Below are positions 60,418-64,000 of a DNA stretch of 64,000 nt, one piece after another. A program made the position numbers and the translations under genes. A model generated the notes under the pieces. That model was not told where the DNA came from. It ran no database searches and was given only the letters and a program-made list of their open reading frames with translations. Each line of letters opens with the position of its first letter. The stretch's first letter is position 1. Source of the DNA: a virus; IMG/VR virus record IMGVR_UViG_3300023208_000004, positions 100,098 through 164,097 of that record. One strand, 5' to 3'.

Positions 60418-61043
60418 TGCTTTTTGTAGGAAATGGAAAAAACTTCTTTAGACCAACAGGAGCGACAAGTTCCGCACTTGTTTCCCTGATTTGAAGCCGG
60501 ACAAGTGAACGAGTCTTTTGACGCTCCTGAAACTTGCAAACCAAAACGATTCGCAATTGTAACCGGCGCAGGGCCATCAAACATCAGAGCCGACAAGCGA
60601 ACGCAAAGGTTTTCGGGAATTGAATTTCCGGCATTGACATATTCTGCTACAATGGAAAATTCACGAGTCGGCAACCAATGTTTGACTTGCGGAGTATGTT
60701 CCGCAATGGCGCAAATTCTCGAAAGATGCTCAACGCTTTGAATGTCGCCGCTGTCGTGCCAGCGAAAAAAGCCACTTTTCTCCATTGTGTTCAAAAGGAA
60801 AATCATAGCCTCTACCCATTTAGGATGATTCAACGCGACGAATCGCTTCTCTAGTGCGGTTTGAACATTCTTAAAAACATAACGCCCCTTTAGAGCGTAG
60901 CACTTTGAGCAAATAGAATTTTCCACAGCACGAAGTTTTTGCCCCGTGATACAATACCGCGCAGGGATTGAATACCCATAACACGGCATCTTAGATGGGG
61001 AAGAAAGTCCGCCGACAATTTCCCATGCGAGGTTTTTATTCAT
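60414..61043 (-). CDS. GP88-family protein (copy B)
   Basis: 209 residues, collinear with copy A throughout: LEIVGGLS/WEIVGGLS, CSKCYALKGRY, GFFRWHDSGDIQSVEHL, HWLPTREFSIV, RLSALMFDG, CGTCRSCW and an identical ISYKKH end. Starts directly after the upstream stop (TAAATG), so co-expressed with the 161-residue gene. Confidence 0.88.
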   Translation of the reverse strand: MNKNLAWEIVGGLSSPSKMPCYGYSIPARYCITGQKLRAVENSICSKCYALKGRYVFKNVQTALEKRFVALNHPKWVEAMIFLLNTMEKSGFFRWHDSGDIQSVEHLSRICAIAEHTPQVKHWLPTREFSIVAEYVNAGNSIPENLCVRLSALMFDGPAPVTIANRFGLQVSGASKDSFTCPASNQGNKCGTCRSCWSKEVFSISYKKH

Positions 61044-61529
61044 TTACGCCTCTCGCGCTTTCAGTCCATTAGAAATGAACATATCTTTCAGACTTTCATC
61101 AGGCTTCTCTGCCTTGTCGGACGCAAGAGAAAACGTCTCAGCAAAGCCGCCAAACTTGACTTTGTTGACTTTGAAATCAGTCTTGAAATTCGCCTTGAAA
61201 TTGTCGAATTGCTCAGAACCAACCTTGTCTGCAATCTCAAAAATGCGATTAACCTTTTGAGCGCGAGTCATTCGGGCCTTGTTTTTGATTGCCTGCCAGA
61301 TTCGAGAATCTTCTGCGGTGAGGATGAACTTGGCACGATTCACGAAATACTTTTTGAGCTTGTAAGCGGAAGTCCAAAATTGTGCCGTTGTATCAGAAAT
61401 CCAGTCAAGCTCGCCATTCGTCGCGCCGTGATTCCAAAAAGAATTGAACGCAAGATTGATTTCCTCTGCCTTGCCAGTGAGAATCACGAGCCAACCAGAG
61501 CCAGCATTTTGATAGGAGACTTTAAGCAT
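61044..61529 (-). CDS. Unknown protein, 161 aa
   Basis: ATG 61529 (MLKVSYQNAGSGWLVILTGK); earlier in-frame starts lie in the promoter or the upstream gene. A helical middle (TTAQFWTSAYKLKKYFVNRA) and a basic Lys/Phe-rich end. Forms a two-gene unit with GP88 copy B. Function unknown. Confidence 0.75.
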   Translation of the reverse strand: MLKVSYQNAGSGWLVILTGKAEEINLAFNSFWNHGATNGELDWISDTTAQFWTSAYKLKKYFVNRAKFILTAEDSRIWQAIKNKARMTRAQKVNRIFEIADKVGSEQFDNFKANFKTDFKVNKVKFGGFAETFSLASDKAEKPDESLKDMFISNGLKAREA

Positions 61530-61536
61530 GAGAAGA

Positions 61537-61565
61537 AGTGTATCAGTTCGCGCCCGATTCGTCAA
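61537..61565 (-). promoter_or_regulatory. Promoter for 61529-60414 unit
   Basis: TTGACG, 17 bases, ACTGATACACT; lies inside the end of the 50-residue gene. Confidence 0.85.
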
Positions 61566-61695
61566 GAAAATTCTTACGGAACTTGTCGCGGCGACGATAA
61601 CCGTTTCGAGGCGATTCAATGCGTCCGCAAGTGAGGTTTGAAGGCAACATCTTGCGAACTTTGACCTTGCGAGGAGGTTTCACAGAAAATTTCAT
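61543..61695 (-). CDS. Small basic protein, 50 aa
   Basis: MKFSVKPPRKVKVRKMLPSN ... NGYRRRDKFRKNFLDE. Lys/Arg-rich, probably nucleic-acid binding. Supported by its own promoter. Confidence 0.65.
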   Translation of the reverse strand: MKFSVKPPRKVKVRKMLPSNLTCGRIESPRNGYRRRDKFRKNFLDESGAN

Positions 61696-61703
61696 GTTGG
61701 TAA

Positions 61704-61732
61704 ATCTTACTCCTTTTACCTTACAAAGTCAA
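61704..61732 (-). promoter_or_regulatory. Promoter for 61695 gene
   Basis: TTGACT, 17 bases, GGAGTAAGAT. Confidence 0.8.
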
Positions 61733-61758
61733 ATAAAAAATCAAAAAATATCTCCTTC

Positions 61759-61805
61759 ACTATCAAGGACTTACGAGACGGACGGGCGCTTTTATAAATC
61801 CCTCT
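61759..61805. repeat. DIR copy 19
   Basis: ACTATCAAGGACTTACGAG, core ACGGACGGGCGC, then TTTTATAAATCCCTC. Confidence 0.82.
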
Positions 61806-61887
61806 GGCAAAACCTATTGGAACTTATTTAACTTTAAAGATTATTTGCGGGTATTTGATGTATTTTATACTTATTTTGGGAAAGGTG

Positions 61888-61963
61888 GGGTGCTAGACGG
61901 GACTTGAACCCGTATAAACCAGACTCACAATCTGGAGCATTCGCCAATTATGCTACTAACACC
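61888..61963 (-). tRNA. tRNA-His(GTG)
   Basis: Acceptor GGTGTTA/TAGCACC, anticodon stem CCAGA/TCTGG with GTG, T arm ACGGG TTCAAGT CCCGT, discriminator C as expected for His. Confidence 0.88.
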
Positions 61964-61975
61964 ATTAAAAAATGG

Positions 61976-62048
61976 CGAGCCATGCCGGAATCGAACCGAG
62001 CCTTTCTCGATAGACAGTCGAGACGATACGCCTGCTTTTCTATGGCCC
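61976..62048 (-). tRNA. tRNA-Asp(GTC)
   Basis: Acceptor GGGCCAT/ATGGCTC, anticodon stem CTCGA/TCGAG with loop CTGTCTA, discriminator G, followed by encoded CCA. Confidence 0.85.
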
Positions 62049-62082
62049 AAGCGTCTTATATTACACTAGCCTTGTAAAAATG

Positions 62083-62157
62083 TCAATCAGATTCTCCGAA
62101 GATTGCGATTCCAAAAATGACACCAAAGAGGGCAACTACAATTAGTGCAATCATCAT
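62083..62157 (-). CDS. Single-TM micropeptide, 24 aa
   Basis: MMIALIVVALFGVIFGIAIF then GESD: one membrane helix, encoded between tRNA genes. Unconfirmed. Confidence 0.4.
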   Translation of the reverse strand: MMIALIVVALFGVIFGIAIFGESD

Positions 62158-62165
62158 AAAAATGG

Positions 62166-62240
62166 CACGAGGAGTCAGAATCGAACCGACCACACAGAGA
62201 TTTGGAGTTTCCGTCGCCTATCCTTGGAACATTCCCCCGT
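62166..62240 (-). tRNA. tRNA-Trp(CCA)
   Basis: Acceptor ACGGGGG/TCCTCGT with G-U pairs, anticodon loop CTCCAAA, T arm GTCGG TTCGATT CTGAC, discriminator G, encoded CCA. The anticodon stem is weak. Confidence 0.72.
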
Positions 62241-62247
62241 ATTTTGG

Positions 62248-62319
62248 TGCGCTCGGCAGGACTTGAACCTGCAACTAACTGGTTAAAAGCCAGCTACTCT
62301 GCCATTGAGTTACGAACGC
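62248..62319 (-). tRNA. tRNA-Lys(TTT)
   Basis: Acceptor GCGTTCG/CGAGCGC, anticodon stem GCTGG/CCAGT with loop CTTTTAA, T arm GCAGG TTCAAGT CCTGC, encoded CCA. Confidence 0.9.
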
Positions 62320-62365
62320 AACTACCCTTATCTTACACAAAAACCCTACGTCCGTCAAGCAGAAG

Positions 62366-62689
62366 TTAGAAAGGAACAGATTTGTGGTAAAGCTCGTAAG
62401 CCCTCATCAAATCTTCGACAAGATACTTCGCTTCTATCAAACCAAGACCGGGGCAAATTTCCCGCGCCCGCTTGATATAAAGAATCTTTTGAGAAGAATT
62501 GCAGCGTCCATTACGAATGTCTTTGGCGAATTGAGCAAAATGCGACGCATTGAAAGTTCCCGGCACAGGAACTTGAGACTCGGCCTTATCCAGCAGTTCC
62601 GTCAAAATAACCATTCCAAGCCCCGTCTTAGGATTTGAAAGGATTGTCGTGATAATTTGCTGGCGGCTCATGTCGAGAGTGATTTTCAT
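62366..62689 (-). CDS. Ribosomal bL12 C-terminal-domain-like protein
   Basis: 107 residues. Residues 68-93 read KILYIKRAREICPGLGLIEA then KYLVEDL, close to the L7/L12 signature KIxxIKxxRExxGLGLxEAKxLVE. The N-terminal 60 residues are unlike bL12. In bacteria this domain recruits translation factors to the ribosome stalk. Virus-encoded bL12 homologs have been reported; the rest of the protein suggests a phage-specific variant. Confidence 0.75.
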   Translation of the reverse strand: MKITLDMSRQQIITTILSNPKTGLGMVILTELLDKAESQVPVPGTFNASHFAQFAKDIRNGRCNSSQKILYIKRAREICPGLGLIEAKYLVEDLMRAYELYHKSVPF

Positions 62690-62695
62690 TTTTTA

Positions 62696-62724
62696 ATTAT
62701 AGGACAGGTTTGACCGCAAAGCAA
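62696..62724 (-). promoter_or_regulatory. Promoter for bL12-like gene
   Basis: TTGCTT, 17 bases, TATAAT: the only perfect -10 consensus in the set. Confidence 0.88.
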
Positions 62725-62730
62725 GTTCGA

Positions 62731-63237
62731 TTACTTGCAAACTTCAAAAACTTTACCACTTTGAATCTTATCCTTCAGGAAACACCGATAGGCGTTGCGG
62801 TCTAGGTCAATTCCAGAAATGTAATTTTCGTCTTCTTCTTTAACAGAAAGTCGTCGTAGTTTCGGAGATTCGCGCCTCGACGATAGATAAAAAAATTCAA
62901 CAATACGCTCGCCCGAATCTAGGCTAGTTTGCTCGACCAAAGAAATAACGTGATTCCCGTTGTCACTGTTATCGCCGTCATTTTCGTCTGCGCCAAGATA
63001 GAGGTTAGAAAAAACCCTGTCCATTCCACTTGTCAAGTGACGAATGAAATCAACCATCACGGTTTCCGGCTCCATCCTGTCAAGAGGATAAAAAGAATTG
63101 TTAAGCCTAGAGCTTTCTCGCAAAGCGCGAACATAATCCTTCGCTTCTGTGACTAGCCCCATTCCGCTCGAATGGGCAAAAAGAGCAACACTTTTACGTT
63201 CGCCGTTTGAGAATTGAATTGAGATTCTATCGCCCAT
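62731..63237 (-). CDS. Conserved-type phage protein, 168 aa
   Basis: MGDRISIQFSNGERKSVALF, MEPETVMVDFIRHL, LYLGADENDGDNSDNG: a pattern recurrent in phage genomes, function unknown. Lacks membrane or catalytic motifs. Confidence 0.8.
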   Translation of the reverse strand: MGDRISIQFSNGERKSVALFAHSSGMGLVTEAKDYVRALRESSRLNNSFYPLDRMEPETVMVDFIRHLTSGMDRVFSNLYLGADENDGDNSDNGNHVISLVEQTSLDSGERIVEFFYLSSRRESPKLRRLSVKEEDENYISGIDLDRNAYRCFLKDKIQSGKVFEVCK

Positions 63238-63256
63238 AGTTTGTTTTGTTGTGATG

Positions 63257-63285
63257 ATACTAACAGGAAATTAGTCGTTTGTCAA
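63257..63285 (-). promoter_or_regulatory. Promoter for 63237 gene
   Basis: TTGACA, 17 bases, CTGTTAGTAT; overlaps the end of the 66-residue gene. Confidence 0.85.
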
Positions 63286-63471
63286 TTTCAAAATCGCCGC
63301 AATGTCTTTTTTGTTAATGAAAGCCGGATACACAAAGCCCCTTTCCAAATTAACATAAACATCTTCAAATTTATAAGAAGATATTTCTCCAGAAGAAAGA
63401 GTATCGCCTTTGAAGTTTTTGCAGGAAACCTTAAATTCTACACCGCTTTTGAGGATAACTTTAAGAACCAT
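63271..63471 (-). CDS. Small protein, 66 aa
   Basis: MVLKVILKSGVEFKVSCKNF ... GFVYPAFINKKDIAAILK. Beta-rich, resembling short Sm- or SH3-like domains, but no family assigned. Confidence 0.75.
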   Translation of the reverse strand: MVLKVILKSGVEFKVSCKNFKGDTLSSGEISSYKFEDVYVNLERGFVYPAFINKKDIAAILKLTND

Positions 63472-63477
63472 AGAATT

Positions 63478-63506
63478 AGTCTATCACGCCTCTGTTAGAA
63501 AGTAAA
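63478..63506 (-). promoter_or_regulatory. Promoter for 63471 gene
   Basis: TTTACT, 17 bases, CGTGATAGACT. Confidence 0.75.
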
Positions 63507-63517
63507 GAAAATTTTGG

Positions 63518-63589
63518 CTGGCCTCAAAGGATTTGAACCTCTAATCTTGACGTTCAGAGCGTCTTATGTTGCCGTTACACCAGAGGCCA
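63518..63589 (-). tRNA. tRNA-Gln(CTG)
   Basis: Acceptor TGGCCTC/GAGGCCA, anticodon loop CTCTGAA, T arm AGAGG TTCAAAT CCTTT, discriminator G, encoded CCA. Confidence 0.82.
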
Positions 63590-63596
63590 AAATTGG

Positions 63597-63671
63597 TGCA
63601 AGCGGTGGGAGTCGAACCCACTTTCTCTCGATTATCAGTCGAGTGCTTGACCGTTAAGCTTCTCCACTGAC
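63597..63671 (-). tRNA. tRNA-Ile(GAT)
   Basis: Anticodon stem CTCGA/TCGAG with loop CTGATAA, T arm GTGGG TTCGACT CCCAC, encoded CCA. One acceptor mismatch (C3-T70). Confidence 0.78.
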
Positions 63672-63682
63672 TTAAAAAGTGG

Positions 63683-63755
63683 TAGAGCTAGGGGGAATTG
63701 AACCCGCCATCCCTGAGTTGAAAGCCCAGAGTATTAGCCATTATACGATAGCTCC
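63683..63755 (-). tRNA. tRNA-Glu(TTC)
   Basis: Acceptor GGAGCTA/TAGCTCT, anticodon stem CTGGG/CTCAG with loop CTTTCAA, T arm GCGGG TTCAATT CCCCC, encoded CCA. Confidence 0.88.
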
Positions 63756-63763
63756 ATTCTTGG

Positions 63764-63845
63764 TGGTAGCGGCAGGAATCGAACCTACTACCTATGCGGG
63801 TTAGTTGGGTTACGGCCAACCGAGCACCATTGCACGTCAAACTTT
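63764..63845 (-). tRNA. tRNA-Tyr(GTA)-like, 5' acceptor strand not paired
   Basis: Anticodon stem GTTGG/CCAAC with GTA, a long class II variable arm, T arm GTAGG TTCGATT CCTGC, acceptor 3' strand CGCTACC, A, CCA. No upstream 5' strand complementary to CGCTACC was found, so the gene may be broken. Confidence 0.5.
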
Positions 63846-63892
63846 GTAGCTTTTATAGTTAATTATATTTATTTGAATATATTACACCAAAA

Positions 63893-63930
63893 CCGAACCT
63901 ATATGTATTTTGTTTTACATTTAGGTTCGG
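63893..63930 (-). terminator. Strong hairpin before the tRNA cluster
   Basis: CCGAACCTA/TAGGTTCGG plus inner ATGTA/TACAT pairing, followed on the minus strand by TTTT. Could end a transcript from the right. Confidence 0.55.
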
Positions 63931-63956
63931 AAAGCCAACTGTATGTTATGTGTTTG

Positions 63957-63994
<38 letters not shown>

Positions 63995-64000
63995 AAAGAT

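Noticed and set aside
44480-61805. CRISPR array from repeated arms
   Set aside because: Copies are kilobase-spaced, diverged, have inverted-repeat structure and flank genes; no cas genes were seen.

Overview
The window is most of a tailed-phage (caudovirus-like, siphophage-type) genome, very probably infecting a bacterium of the Planctomycetes-Verrucomicrobia group. It has a complete left-reading head-and-tail operon (terminase, portal, prohead protease, major capsid protein, connectors, tail tube, tape measure). Two genes of a kind otherwise typical of planctomycete and verrucomicrobial chromosomes, a DUF1501 protein and a PSCyt1/DUF1549/DUF1553 cytochrome-like protein, sit inside that operon. 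No sheath or contractile baseplate gene was recognised. No integrase or repressor is visible here.

Left module, about 1-38.6 kb, all on the minus strand and AT-rich. In transcription order from the right: zinc-ribbon protein, sigma-70-like factor, putative small terminase, zinc-finger/ERCC4 nuclease, large terminase, collagen-like fibre, portal, repeat protein, two paralogous fibre proteins, a short and apparently truncated collagen-like fibre, the DUF1501 + PSD1 pair, an unknown gene, prohead protease/scaffold, decoration protein, major capsid protein, fibres and connectors, tail tube, chaperone-position genes, a 2811-residue tape measure protein, and the first 484 codons of a distal tail protein. 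Genes are tightly packed, often with TAATG stop/start overlaps. Terminators follow the capsid and tail-tube genes.

Middle module, 38.6-43.6 kb: a rightward unit (54-residue protein, GT9-like and GT2-like glycosyltransferases, unknown protein), then leftward phoH, two membrane proteins and a lipoprotein metallopeptidase that may form a lysis or envelope cassette.

Right module, 43.9-64 kb: the architecture changes completely. About 40 mostly tiny genes on both strands are richer in GC. Most start 8-25 bases after their own sigma-70-type promoter (about 33 promoters, TTGACT or CTTGCn, 16-18 bases, TAnnnT). Many units are separated by diverged copies of a 35-65 base imperfect inverted repeat, ATCAAGGACTTAC ... 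GC-rich core ... GTAAGTCCTTGATAATCAA. This resembles the promoter/stem-loop cassettes of T4-type phages in concept, but the sequence is different. Recognisable products are two RNA ligases, remnants of a polynucleotide-kinase-like protein and a CCA-adding enzyme flanking a homing endonuclease, a metallophosphatase, an i-type lysozyme, a bL12-like protein, two GP88-family paralogs, a DUF3846 protein, zinc-ribbon proteins and nine tRNAs. Many of these suggest RNA and tRNA maintenance during early infection.

All assignments are from reading the sequence and translated frames by eye. No database search or structure prediction was run.
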